Positions 34,037 through 41,716 of a stretch of 64,000 nt of DNA are shown here, one piece after another. Positions within the stretch are counted from its first letter, which is position 1. Every line of letters begins with the position of its first letter. The notes beneath the pieces were generated by a model. That model saw nothing but the letters and a program-made list of their open reading frames with translations, was not told where the DNA came from and searched no databases. This DNA comes from Flavobacterium sp. ACN6 (GTDB lineage: Bacteria > Bacteroidota > Bacteroidia > Flavobacteriales > Flavobacteriaceae): the NCBI RefSeq assembly GCF_002304005.1, contig NZ_MRCQ01000001.1, positions 600,579 through 664,578 on the forward strand, in the 5' to 3' direction. A program made the translations under genes and the position numbers.

Positions 34037-34876
34037 ATGAAAAAGAGAAAATCACAGTACGAAATCTTTAGAGAAAAAATCAAGATTATCCTTTATGGTA
34101 CCAACACCATTTTAGGACGAATGTTCGATTTAGTTCTTTTAGGTTTGATTTTATTGAGCGTTCTATTAATAATGCTCGATACTGTTAAAGGCATAAGCTC
34201 AAAATACCACGAACAACTGCTTATTTGCGAATGGGTTATAACAGTATTCTTTACAATTGAATATATTTTACGAATCATATCCATTCAAAAACCAGTTAAA
34301 TACGTCTTCAGTTTTTACGGAATCATCGATCTGCTCGCCGTATTACCGATGTATTTATCCCTGTTTTTTCCAGGCGCCAGTATTTTATCAATTGTTAGAG
34401 CTTTACGTTTCTTTAGATTATTCAAAATATTGCACATCCCGCAGATCTCACATCAATCCGTACAGCTAAAAGAAGCCATCGAAGCCAGCAAAGAAAAAAT
34501 TCTAGTTTTCATCTATTTCGTTCTAATCAGCACCATAATCATCGGATCCATAATGTACTTGGTTGAAGGCAAAGAATCTGGTTTTACAAGCATCCCGATG
34601 GCAATCTATTGGACGATCGTAACACTTACAACTGTTGGCTACGGAGATATTTCACCGCAAACCCCTTTAGGACAATTTATTGCGGCATTAGTAATGATTC
34701 TGGGTTACGGAATTATAGCTGTTCCAACGGGAATTGTAACCGCAGAATTCGCCAAAAGCAGTTTGAGAAACAGCGCAGTAAGTACAAAAAAAACATGTAA
34801 AAATTGCAATTCGCAGGTCCATTTTGACAGCGCCAAATATTGTTATGAATGTGGAACAGAATTACCAAATAATTAA
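34037..34876 (+). CDS. Voltage-gated-type potassium channel with a C-terminal zinc ribbon
   Basis: 279 residues. Six transmembrane segments; the S4-like helix SIVRALRFFRLFKILHI (118-134) has arginines every third residue, and the selectivity filter is TVGYGD (199-204). After the pore helix a cytoplasmic tail carries CKNC (254-257) and CYEC (269-272), a zinc ribbon. Inner-membrane potassium channel. The zinc ribbon is a known but not universal add-on and may serve assembly or gating. Confidence 0.9.
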   Translation: MKKRKSQYEIFREKIKIILYGTNTILGRMFDLVLLGLILLSVLLIMLDTVKGISSKYHEQLLICEWVITVFFTIEYILRIISIQKPVKYVFSFYGIIDLLAVLPMYLSLFFPGASILSIVRALRFFRLFKILHIPQISHQSVQLKEAIEASKEKILVFIYFVLISTIIIGSIMYLVEGKESGFTSIPMAIYWTIVTLTTVGYGDISPQTPLGQFIAALVMILGYGIIAVPTGIVTAEFAKSSLRNSAVSTKKTCKNCNSQVHFDSAKYCYECGTELPNN

Positions 34877-34884
34877 TTTTAGAA

Positions 34885-35023
34885 GCTAATCCAGCTGTAC
34901 ATTGCAACTCCTCCTTATCTTTGTTGTTTTTTTAAGGCATAAAAGGAGCTTCCGCTGGTCGCTCTTTTACACCAAAAAAAACGAACAAATATAAGTCCGG
35001 GGTTTCCATTTCCATCTGGGCTA
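34885..35023 (-). repeat. Long diverged relative of the dispersed palindromic repeat
   Basis: Read on the minus strand it opens TAGCCCAGATGGAAATGGAA, similar to the head TAGCCCCGATAGAAGCGGTA of the 1088 copy, and closes with CAGCTGGATTAGC, similar to its tail. In the middle GAGC/GCTC with flanking AAAA/TTTT forms a hairpin (about 34938-34966). It reaches to seven bases before the miaA start codon. Confidence 0.45.
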
Positions 35024-35029
35024 AAAAAT

Positions 35030-35950
35030 ATGAAATACCTAATAACCATTGTCGGACCAACAGCCATAGGCAAAACAGCCTTGAGTATTGCTTTGGCACA
35101 ACATTTTAAATGCGAAATCGTTTCTTGCGACAGCCGTCAGTTTTTCAAAGAAATGACAATTGGAACCGCAGTTCCTAATCAAGAAGAATTAAGTTCTGCC
35201 AAACATCATTTCATTCAAAATAAATCAATCTTTGAAAATTATACCGTTGGAGATTACGAAAAAGAAGCTTTATCCAAAATTGAAGAACTATTTCAAATCA
35301 ATGATTTTGTAATTTTAATAGGCGGTTCAGGCTTATATGTTGACGCGATTTTAAAAGGTTTTGACGAGTTTCCAGAAATTGATCCGCGAGTTCGTTCAGA
35401 AGTAAATTCAAATTACGAAAAATTCGGAATTGAATATCTTCAAGAACAATTAAAAACTTTAGATCCAGAATATTATCAAAAAATAACTCTAGAAAATCCA
35501 CAGACATTACAAAACCCGCAAAGAATGATGCGTTTTGTCGAAGTCTGTATCGGAACACAAAAACCTTATTCCTCCTTTCTAAATCAGAAAAAAAACAACC
35601 GAAATTTTACTCCCATTTTAATTGGTTTAGATGCCGAAAGAGAAATTATTTACAACCGAATCAATCAGCGGGTTGACATAATGATGAACGAAGGTTTACT
35701 CGAAGAAGCGAAAGCCCTTTATCCTAATAAAGCGTTAAATGCGCTTCAAACCGTCGGTTATAGAGAATTATTTAGTTATTTTGACGAAGATTTCACCTTA
35801 CCTTTTGCAATTGAAGAAATCAAAAAAAATACCCGAAGATTCTCCAAAAGACAATTAACGTGGTTCAAAAGAAACGAAAACACCAAATGGTTTGATTATG
35901 CGACAGATAGAAAAGAAATTATAAATTACATAGAAAATCTTCTAAAGTAA
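35030..35950 (+). CDS. miaA: tRNA dimethylallyltransferase
   Basis: 306 residues. P-loop VGPTAIGKTALSIALA at 8-23, SCDSRQFFKEMTIGTA near 34, and GGSGLYVDAIL near 99, all MiaA signatures. It adds a dimethylallyl group to A37 of tRNAs that read UNN codons. The 5' region is repeat-derived sequence. Confidence 0.95.
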   Translation: MKYLITIVGPTAIGKTALSIALAQHFKCEIVSCDSRQFFKEMTIGTAVPNQEELSSAKHHFIQNKSIFENYTVGDYEKEALSKIEELFQINDFVILIGGSGLYVDAILKGFDEFPEIDPRVRSEVNSNYEKFGIEYLQEQLKTLDPEYYQKITLENPQTLQNPQRMMRFVEVCIGTQKPYSSFLNQKKNNRNFTPILIGLDAEREIIYNRINQRVDIMMNEGLLEEAKALYPNKALNALQTVGYRELFSYFDEDFTLPFAIEEIKKNTRRFSKRQLTWFKRNENTKWFDYATDRKEIINYIENLLK

Positions 35951-35992
35951 AAGTCTTTTTTCTTTCCTCATTCTTCTCCTTTCCGAAGAAAA

Positions 35993-36025
35993 ATCTAAAA
36001 TCAGCAATCTAAAATCTAAAATAAT
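35993..36025. repeat. Degenerate AATCTAAAATC-periodic spacer
   Basis: Three to four imperfect units of AATCTAAAAT in the miaA-thioesterase spacer, similar to 15210-15268. Low complexity, with no stem. Confidence 0.4.
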
Positions 36026-36028
36026 AAA

Positions 36029-36775
36029 ATGCCAATATCTCCAAATTTCACATCAGTTTTAAGCAAAGACTGGGAAATCAATTTCACACAATGCACGCCA
36101 GCGGGTTTCTTAAAATATACCGATTTATGTAATATTTTACAATTGACCGCTGCTGCACATTCTGAAGTTGGAGGAATTAGCTTTTATGATATGCAGGAAT
36201 TTCACCAAGCCTGGGTTTTAAGCCGAATGCGGGTTGAAGTTCATGCTTTACCAAAATGGCAGGATGTTATAACCGTAAAAACATGGATCAACAGTTTAGA
36301 AAATTCACGTTCAGTTCGGGCTCTTGAAATGTATGTAAACGGCAAGAAAATAGTAGGCTGCGAAACCTATTGGGCTGTTTTCAATACGCAGGCACGTCGT
36401 CCAGAACCATTAGCTTTGCCATACGAACATTTTGAATTATTCCCAGAAAATAGAGCAACCGCAGAAGGCTTCTCAAAAATAAATATCAACCACGAAAAAG
36501 AAGCCGTATTTGAAAAAACAGTTTATTTATCAGATTTAGACATTGTAAATCACGTAAATAACGTAAAATATCTAGAATGGTGCCTTGATCATGTTGACCC
36601 AAAAAGAATTATGAAACAAGAAGTGAAAAGCTTTGAAATGAATTTCATGAAAGAACTTTCGCTAAAAGACAATGTTGTTATTCACGAAAGTGAAGACGAC
36701 GATCACACAACAGCAACATTCAGCATTACAAAAGGCGAAAAAACCTGTTTTGCTTTGGAGCTGCACTGGAAATAA
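36029..36775 (+). CDS. Acyl-ACP thioesterase
   Basis: 248 residues, double hot-dog fold of the FatA/FatB type. The N-terminal hot-dog has FLKYTDLCNILQLTAAAHSE; the second has the active-site stretch SDLDIVNHVNNVKYLEW near residue 171 (Asp/Asn/His pattern). It hydrolyses acyl-ACP to free fatty acid. Cytoplasmic. Single gene after miaA, separated by 78 bases, with palindromes downstream. Confidence 0.88.
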   Translation: MPISPNFTSVLSKDWEINFTQCTPAGFLKYTDLCNILQLTAAAHSEVGGISFYDMQEFHQAWVLSRMRVEVHALPKWQDVITVKTWINSLENSRSVRALEMYVNGKKIVGCETYWAVFNTQARRPEPLALPYEHFELFPENRATAEGFSKININHEKEAVFEKTVYLSDLDIVNHVNNVKYLEWCLDHVDPKRIMKQEVKSFEMNFMKELSLKDNVVIHESEDDDHTTATFSITKGEKTCFALELHWK

Positions 36776-36786
36776 ACTACTTTGAT

Positions 36787-36900
36787 TCCTGCAAGGTTTT
36801 CAAAACCTTGTAGGTATGTATGTTATTATCGTACTAGATTATAATTTAAATAAAAAGTATGGAAGTGTAACACCTACGAGGTTTTGAAAACCTTGCAGGA
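36787..36900. repeat. Large CCTGCAAGGTTTT inverted repeat
   Basis: Two 29-base arms (36787-36815 and 36872-36900) are complementary at 28 of 29 positions around 56 bases. The left arm is also nearly a palindrome in itself (CCTGCAAGGTTTT-C-AAAACCTTGTAGG). Same class as 16521-16547 and 16568-16600. Confidence 0.8.
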
Positions 36901-36914
36901 ACTCATACTAAAAT

Positions 36915-36943
36915 AAAAAACGATGCAAATTGCATCGTTTTTT
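36915..36943. terminator. Bidirectional terminator between thioesterase and the rtcB operon
   Basis: CGATGCAA-A-TTGCATCG flanked by six A and six T gives a 14-bp symmetric stem. It ends the four-gene rtcB/prfH operon on the minus strand and the thioesterase transcript on the plus strand. Confidence 0.85.
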
Positions 36944-36951
36944 ATTAAAAA

Positions 36952-37485
36952 TCATTTTGATTTCTTATTAGAATCTTTCTTAGTTTTCTTTTTCTTCTTT
37001 TTCTTTAGCAAATCAATTTTACTTTGAATTCTTTTTTCTACTTCCGTAATATCAGAATCAAAAGCAAATTGCAAACTTGTAAGTTTAGCATTTTTAATTT
37101 CTGCCAATGCTTTTTTAAATTCTTGACGTGCTTCTAACAGGATCGCTTTCTTGACATAAATATCGGATTTGTTTATTCCCTTTATTTTTAAAGCAAAATC
37201 GATTAATTTTTGTGCTTCCTCATAATCTTCATTCAAAATTAAAGTCTGCAAATAATAAGGATATACTTCAAACGCATAAATATTAATCGCTAAAGCTTCT
37301 TGAAAGTATAATTTTGCTTCCTCATAATTCATTAATTGTTCTGCCTGAATTCTTCCATACAAGCACAAAACCATTGTGTTTTTTGGATCATACGATAAAG
37401 CATAATCTAAAGATTCTATTGTTCCTTCAAGCCAATACGGATAATTATCCAATGCCTGAAAAACGTATTTATCAATTGTTTTCAT
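36952..37485 (-). CDS. TPR protein, last gene of the rtcB/prfH operon
   Basis: 177 residues. About three TPR-like helix pairs at 20-125 (TMVLCLYGRIQAEQLMNYEE, AFEVYPYYLQTLILNEDYEE, DIYVKKAILLEARQEFKKAL) and a very lysine-rich tail (LLKKKKKKKTKKDSNKKSK). The start overlaps the end of prfH by 14 bases, implying translational coupling. The basic tail would suit binding to RNA or ribosomes. No function known. Confidence 0.82.
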   Translation of the reverse strand: MKTIDKYVFQALDNYPYWLEGTIESLDYALSYDPKNTMVLCLYGRIQAEQLMNYEEAKLYFQEALAINIYAFEVYPYYLQTLILNEDYEEAQKLIDFALKIKGINKSDIYVKKAILLEARQEFKKALAEIKNAKLTSLQFAFDSDITEVEKRIQSKIDLLKKKKKKKTKKDSNKKSK

Positions 37486-38161
37486 TTCGTAAATCTTGTC
37501 TTAATTTTTGACGAGTTCCTTTATAACTTTTCGTTACTTTATCTTTTTTGAAATCACTTCCAGTAAAAACTCTAATAGGATTTCCACGCTGAATATTTAG
37601 CTGATTTTCCCATTGTTTCCCAACGTGATTCTTAAGTTGCTGCAAAGTTTCGCCTTCTATTTTTTTTAATAATCTTTCTGTTGCCAGTTTTTTGTTTTGA
37701 TGCTGCGAACGGCTGTCCATAGAAACGACTGCAATTCCAGTTGGAATATGCGTAGCCCGAATAGCTGAACTTACTTTATTCACGTGCTGACCTCCAGCGC
37801 CAGAACTTCGCATCGCCTGATACTGAATATCATTTTCCGAAACTGATGTATTTTTCTGCGGTTCGATCTCAAAAATCCCAATGAACCAATTCTTACGCTT
37901 ATGCATTTTCCGAAACTGACTTTGTCCAATCCACTGAACGGTTCCAATCCAAGAATTCACAAATTGATCTGCATTTTTACCTTTTACAGCAATCGATGCA
38001 GTTTCAACCGTTCCGTTTTCCTGACCCGCTTCTCGCTGCAATAAAACAGTTTCTAATTGCTGTTCCTGCGCCTCTTCTAAAACTTTTTTAAGCACTTGGG
38101 CAACTACCCAAGTGCATTCTGCAGGTCCGCGACCCGCTGTTATCTGAATTATTTTTTCCAT
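37472..38161 (-). CDS. prfH: Peptide chain release factor homologue PrfH
   Basis: 229 residues, a class I release-factor catalytic domain with GGQ at 123-125 (SSGAGGQHVNKVSSA) but without the codon-recognition domain of RF1/RF2. It starts 12 bases after rtcB. In E. coli-type systems PrfH frees the peptide from ribosomes whose 16S rRNA is cut in the decoding centre, after which RtcB reseals the nick. The context here strongly supports the same role. Confidence 0.93.
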   Translation of the reverse strand: MEKIIQITAGRGPAECTWVVAQVLKKVLEEAQEQQLETVLLQREAGQENGTVETASIAVKGKNADQFVNSWIGTVQWIGQSQFRKMHKRKNWFIGIFEIEPQKNTSVSENDIQYQAMRSSGAGGQHVNKVSSAIRATHIPTGIAVVSMDSRSQHQNKKLATERLLKKIEGETLQQLKNHVGKQWENQLNIQRGNPIRVFTGSDFKKDKVTKSYKGTRQKLRQDLRNENN

Positions 38162-38173
38162 TTTAAAATTTCT

Positions 38174-39565
38174 TTAACGGTCCATTCTAACAATCTTTGG
38201 TGTAAAAGTTCCTAGAACTTCGACCAAATCGGTTTGATTTGACATCACTTTTGTAATGTCTTTGTATGCCATTGGCGCTTCATCAATATTTCCGCCAATT
38301 AAGGTTACATCATTCGCTTTCAAAACTTTTTTGATTTCGCTTTGTGTGAAAGTACTTTTACACTTTGCTCTCGAAAATAAACGTCCCGCACCATGCGACG
38401 CAGAATTTAAACTTTCAGTATTTCCTTTTCCTTTCACAATGTAACCAGGTGCCGTCATCGATCCTGGAATAATTCCCAACTGCCCTTCAGCAGCAGGAGT
38501 TGCTCCTTTTCTATGAACAATGCATTCCTGACCGTTTACCATTTCTTTCCAAGCAAAATTATGATGGTTTTCAATGGTTACCACTACCCTTTTTCCAATC
38601 GCTTTAGCAATTCGCCTGTGGATATCATCATGACATGCTTTTGCATATTCACCAGCTAAATTCATAGCCAGCCAGTATTCCTGCCCGTCATGCGTATTTA
38701 AATCCAACCAAGCCAAATGCTGCACATTTTTTGGTAGCGGACATTGTTTTGTCGCCAAATACGTGTAATGTTTCGCAATATTAGCACCTAAACCGCGCGA
38801 TCCGCTATGCGAAAGCACAGCAAAATATTCTCCTGCTCCTAACTTCCATTCATTCTCTGGATTATCAATTTTAGCGATTCCAAATTCTACGAAATGGTTT
38901 CCTCCGCCCGAACTTCCCAATTGTTTATAGGCTTTTGGTAAAAGATTCTTCAACAATGGAATATCTTGAAATTCACTTTTATAAAACACTTCGTGATCTA
39001 CTCGTGAAGCATGAACTTCATTCATTCCAAATTTGGTATTGTCTTTTAAAATTGCTTGCAATTGATGTTCTTTTCCTTTGAAATGTGATGCTGGTAAATC
39101 AAAAATTGAAAGACTCATTCGGCATCCAATATCAACACCAACTCCATATGGAATTACAGCATTATCAGTCGCTAATACGCCCCCAATTGGTAATCCATAA
39201 CCTGAATGCGCGTCAGGCATTAAAGCTCCAGCAACCGAAATTGGCAGTTTCAACGAATCATACAATTGAAATTTTGCCTGCTGATCAATTTCATTTTCTC
39301 CAAAAATTGTAAAAGGAGCTCTCGTTGTTTTCAACTGATGCATTCTTACCTGAACAGGTTTTATCAAACCTTCAGCAACTTTTCCCCAAGTACCATTTCC
39401 TTCATACTTTTCAGGATTTAAGAGGACATCTTTTGCCTCTGTTAGAATAGATTCCTTTTTCTCTCTTTTTCTATATCTGTTTATCTGCCCTAAGGCGATG
39501 TTTATTGAATTGTTTTTTGGAAAGCCTAATTTAATCAGGTCTTTTCCAGATAATTTATTTCCCAT
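38174..39565 (-). CDS. rtcB: RNA ligase RtcB (PrfH-linked RtcB2 type)
   Basis: 463 residues with the complete RtcB core: GVDIGCRM (143-150), GGGNHFVE (220-227), SHSGSRG (252-258), HHNF (334-337), HRKGATPA (351-358) and the guanylylated histidine in SHGAGR (390-395). It joins 3'-phosphate or 2',3'-cyclic-phosphate RNA ends to 5'-OH ends using GTP and manganese. All catalytic residues I can check are present. It is flanked by prfH downstream and, four bases upstream, by a basic protein of unknown function. No archease gene is nearby. Confidence 0.95.
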   Translation of the reverse strand: MGNKLSGKDLIKLGFPKNNSINIALGQINRYRKREKKESILTEAKDVLLNPEKYEGNGTWGKVAEGLIKPVQVRMHQLKTTRAPFTIFGENEIDQQAKFQLYDSLKLPISVAGALMPDAHSGYGLPIGGVLATDNAVIPYGVGVDIGCRMSLSIFDLPASHFKGKEHQLQAILKDNTKFGMNEVHASRVDHEVFYKSEFQDIPLLKNLLPKAYKQLGSSGGGNHFVEFGIAKIDNPENEWKLGAGEYFAVLSHSGSRGLGANIAKHYTYLATKQCPLPKNVQHLAWLDLNTHDGQEYWLAMNLAGEYAKACHDDIHRRIAKAIGKRVVVTIENHHNFAWKEMVNGQECIVHRKGATPAAEGQLGIIPGSMTAPGYIVKGKGNTESLNSASHGAGRLFSRAKCKSTFTQSEIKKVLKANDVTLIGGNIDEAPMAYKDITKVMSNQTDLVEVLGTFTPKIVRMDR

Positions 39566-39569
39566 GATT

Positions 39570-40316
39570 TTATATCATTTCGTCTACATATTGTTGATAC
39601 AATAAATGTTGACTTTTATTTTTAATTGGGTTTAACTCTCTCGAATTTTCAGTTTGATAATACTTATTACGATAAGAAAAACCATCTACTAATTTGTTTA
39701 TTTTATATCTTAAATTAAGATTAGTAATGTAATTGTCGAGAATCTGAATTTCACTTTCTAAAACTGCATCTACCATTTTGGTATGCGTTATCATATATGG
39801 TTTAATGCGAAACACATAACGCCAAGGCTCATTAAATACATAATGAATTTTATAACGTTTACAATTAGGACACCATCGCTCCCTCTTATAAAAATGCACT
39901 TTCTCTTTTTCAGTTAATGCTAATTTTGGACTTCTCCATTCTGATTCAGAGAACTCTTTTACTGTCTGAAGCTTTTCGACATATACATGTTTTCTTTTCC
40001 TTTTTTTCTTCTTCTTAAAAGACTTTTCAGGAGAATGCTGCCATGTATTGATCTTTTCCAATAATGTTTTATAAAAAGAAGCTTCATTAGATCTTACTAT
40101 ATCTTCTCTTAGTACAAAACTGCGTTCCCAACCTTTTTGATAAGGGGTTGCTAAAGGAATCAATGGTAAATTTCGTCGTTTTTTCCAGAGTTCAATTTCA
40201 AGCTTTCTAATCTGAATTAATTGTTTTTCAAAATCTTCTTTTATTAATCTTTTTTTCTTTCTTTTACTTTTGAAACGAGTACACAAAGCATACTCATCTA
40301 CCGTATAATTTTCCAT
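39570..40316 (-). CDS. Basic CxxC protein of unknown function upstream of rtcB
   Basis: 248 residues, strongly basic. Parts: lysine/arginine-rich helical N-terminus (about 10-50), a middle part with a run KKKKKRKRKH at 101-110, then KRERWCPNCKRYKIHYVF with CPNC at 149-152 (half of a zinc ribbon; no second CxxC exists), an aromatic segment EPWRYVFRIKPYMIT, and a helical C-terminus. The stop codon lies four bases before the rtcB ATG, so it is the first gene of the operon and co-translated. I know no family for it. The charge suggests nucleic-acid or ribosome binding. It could guide RtcB/PrfH to damaged ribosomes, but that is inference. Confidence 0.85.
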   Translation of the reverse strand: MENYTVDEYALCTRFKSKRKKKRLIKEDFEKQLIQIRKLEIELWKKRRNLPLIPLATPYQKGWERSFVLREDIVRSNEASFYKTLLEKINTWQHSPEKSFKKKKKRKRKHVYVEKLQTVKEFSESEWRSPKLALTEKEKVHFYKRERWCPNCKRYKIHYVFNEPWRYVFRIKPYMITHTKMVDAVLESEIQILDNYITNLNLRYKINKLVDGFSYRNKYYQTENSRELNPIKNKSQHLLYQQYVDEMI

Positions 40317-40362
40317 AAAAAACTATAGCACGTTAAATTAATAGCCAAACTGGCTGAAACAT

Positions 40363-40381
40363 TTTATCCTTGACGGATAAA
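40363..40381 (-). promoter_or_regulatory. Hairpin in the untranslated region before the rtcB operon
   Basis: TTTATCC (40363-40369), loop TTGAC, GGATAAA (40375-40381). A second small hairpin, AGCCA/TGGCT, lies at 40343-40355. I find no TTG/TAnnTTTG promoter between these and the upstream terminator. Confidence 0.35.
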
Positions 40382-40420
40382 TAAAAAATCTTTCGGGAAA
40401 ATTTGAAGTGTCTAGAATAA

Positions 40421-40454
40421 AAAAAGCCCGAAACTAAATGTCTTCGGGCTTTTT
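40421..40454 (-). terminator. Terminator between the 27-codon ORF and the rtcB operon
   Basis: AAAAAGCCCGAA (40421-40432) and TTCGGGCTTTTT (40443-40454) form a perfect 12-bp stem with a 10-base loop, followed on the minus strand by T. It begins 20 bases after the small ORF's stop codon and 105 bases before the basic-protein gene. Confidence 0.85.
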
Positions 40455-40474
40455 ATATATCTAAAAATGTATTT

Positions 40475-40558
40475 CTAAGATTGAAATAAGCCACGAAGAA
40501 GCGCTGCACCAAATCCGTTTGGTGTGAAGCTTTGTGATGTCGATGTAAGTACAAACAT
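40475..40558 (-). CDS. 27-codon ORF, possible leader peptide or small protein
   Basis: ATG at 40556-40558, stop TAG at 40475-40477. The peptide reads MFVLTSTSQSFTPNGFGAAL then LRGLFQS. It is preceded by an A-rich region (AAAAACGAAGAAA) typical of good initiation in Flavobacteriia and by a near-consensus promoter, and is followed after 20 bases by a strong terminator. It thus looks like a self-contained transcription unit. No known domain. It may be a leader for the downstream operon or an independent small protein. Confidence 0.5.
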   Translation of the reverse strand: MFVLTSTSQSFTPNGFGAALLRGLFQS

Positions 40559-40596
40559 TTTCTTCGTTTTTAAAGGGTTATTTTTTTTTTCGAGTG

Positions 40597-40629
40597 CAAA
40601 TATTCAGAATTGTTTTTCGATTTTCCAAA
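40597..40629 (-). promoter_or_regulatory. Probable promoter of the 27-codon ORF
   Basis: Minus strand TTTG (40626-40629), a 21-base spacer, then AATATTTG (40597-40604), one base off TAnnTTTG. The predicted transcript start is near 40590. Confidence 0.45.
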
Positions 40630-40717
40630 TTTATTTTAAAGAAAATTCATCTAAAAAAATAATTAAGATTATTTAGAGTCCCTAAAAATTATCTTATCTA
40701 ATTAAATACCAAAACCT

Positions 40718-40788
40718 TAGCCCTGATAGAAGCGGTATCCTTTTTCTTGCTTCTTTAGCAAGAAAAAGATACAAGCGGATAGCAGGAA
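40718..40788 (+). repeat. Dispersed palindromic repeat, copy 2
   Basis: 71 bases aligned with 1088-1157. The outer pair is CCTG (40722-40725) with CAGG (40783-40786). The inner stem TTTTTCTTGC (40741-40750) pairs with GCAAGAAAAA (40758-40767), perfect here. Compared with copy 1, bases on both sides of each helix have changed together. Confidence 0.75.
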
Positions 40789-40883
40789 ATAGCTCTAAAT
40801 TAAGATTAAATTTAAAATTTAAAAATCCAAACTCCAATTTTATCGTAATTATAAGTAAAAAAATAAGAAGCTATTTATACGGA

Positions 40884-40916
40884 ATCTTTGTCAAAGTTTA
40901 AAACTTTGACAAAGAT
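40884..40916. repeat. CTTTGTCAAAGTTT palindrome
   Basis: ATCTTTGTCAAAGTTT (40884-40899) and its exact complement (40901-40916) around one base: a 16-bp stem. Similar design to the CCT-NNNN-GGTTTT class. Confidence 0.7.
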
Positions 40917-40956
40917 AAAAAAGGTCTCGTAAGTTAAAATAGAAGCATAAAAAAAA

Positions 40957-40972
40957 CCCTGATTTCTCAGGG
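40957..40972 (-). terminator. Terminator after the response regulator gene
   Basis: CCCTGA, loop TTTC, TCAGGG, followed on the minus strand by eight T. Confidence 0.75.
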
Positions 40973-40996
40973 CTTATATTTTTTAGTGTGAATTTG

Positions 40997-41713
40997 TTAT
41001 TCAGTTACTTTACTTTTCACAACCAAACGGAATCCTTCTCCGTGGATGTTTAAGATTTCAACATCTTCATCTGCTTTTAGATATTTTCTAAGTTTTGCAA
41101 TGTAAACGTCCATACTTCTTGAAGTAAAGTAGTTGTCATCTCTCCAGATTTTTGTTAAGGCTAATTCTCTTGGCATTAAGTCATTTTCATGGAGAATAAG
41201 CATTTTAAGCAATTCATTTTCTTTTGGAGATAATTTTATCGGCTCTTCATCTTGGAAAGTCAAGAATCTAAGTTTTGAATTTAAATGGAATTTACCAATA
41301 TTAAATTCAAATTGTACTTGTTCCGCTTTTGTATCAGCAGATTTTCTTTGAATGATTGCTTTAATTTTCATTAAAAGAACCTCTGAATCAAAAGGTTTAT
41401 TTAGATAATCATCAGCACCAGCTTTATAACCTTTCAGCACATCTTCTTTCATCGATTTTGCTGTTAAAAATATAATTGGCACTTCACTGTTCTTTTCTCT
41501 AATTTCTTTTGCTAAGGTATAACCATCTTTATATGGCATCATTACGTCAAGAATACATAAATCATATACATCTTTCTTGAATTTCTCGAAACCTTCCATA
41601 CCGTTTTTAGCTAAAGTAACTTCAAAGTCATTTAACATTAGATAATCTTTAAGAACTGCCCCAAAATTTAGGTCATCTTCTACTAAAAGTATTCTTTTGT
41701 TATTATTTTCCAT
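40997..41713 (-). CDS. rprY: OmpR-family response regulator (RprY-like)
   Basis: 238 residues. Receiver domain at 1-120 with phospho-acceptor Asp56 in CILDVMMP and the conserved lysine in NKPFD (Lys106). Winged-helix DNA-binding domain at about 135-232 (KLSPKENELLKMLI, SRSMDVYIAKLRKYL). The gene begins three bases after the sensor kinase gene ends. RprXY-type pairs in Bacteroidota respond to envelope or ionic stress; the signal here is unknown. Confidence 0.9.
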   Translation of the reverse strand: MENNNKRILLVEDDLNFGAVLKDYLMLNDFEVTLAKNGMEGFEKFKKDVYDLCILDVMMPYKDGYTLAKEIREKNSEVPIIFLTAKSMKEDVLKGYKAGADDYLNKPFDSEVLLMKIKAIIQRKSADTKAEQVQFEFNIGKFHLNSKLRFLTFQDEEPIKLSPKENELLKMLILHENDLMPRELALTKIWRDDNYFTSRSMDVYIAKLRKYLKADEDVEILNIHGEGFRLVVKSKVTE

Positions 41714-41716
41714 ATT

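Larger units (their letters stand above)
40630..40950. other. Gene-free stretch between the small ORF and the response regulator
   Basis: No credible ORF. It holds the second copy of the dispersed repeat (40718-40788) and a 16-bp palindrome (40884-40916). The rest is AT-rich. Confidence 0.55.

Noticed and set aside
40317..40420. Sigma-54 promoter with RtcR-type control of the rtcB operon
   Set aside because: I looked for a GG-N10-GC element, as in proteobacterial rtcB operons, and found none; no rtcR gene is in the window.
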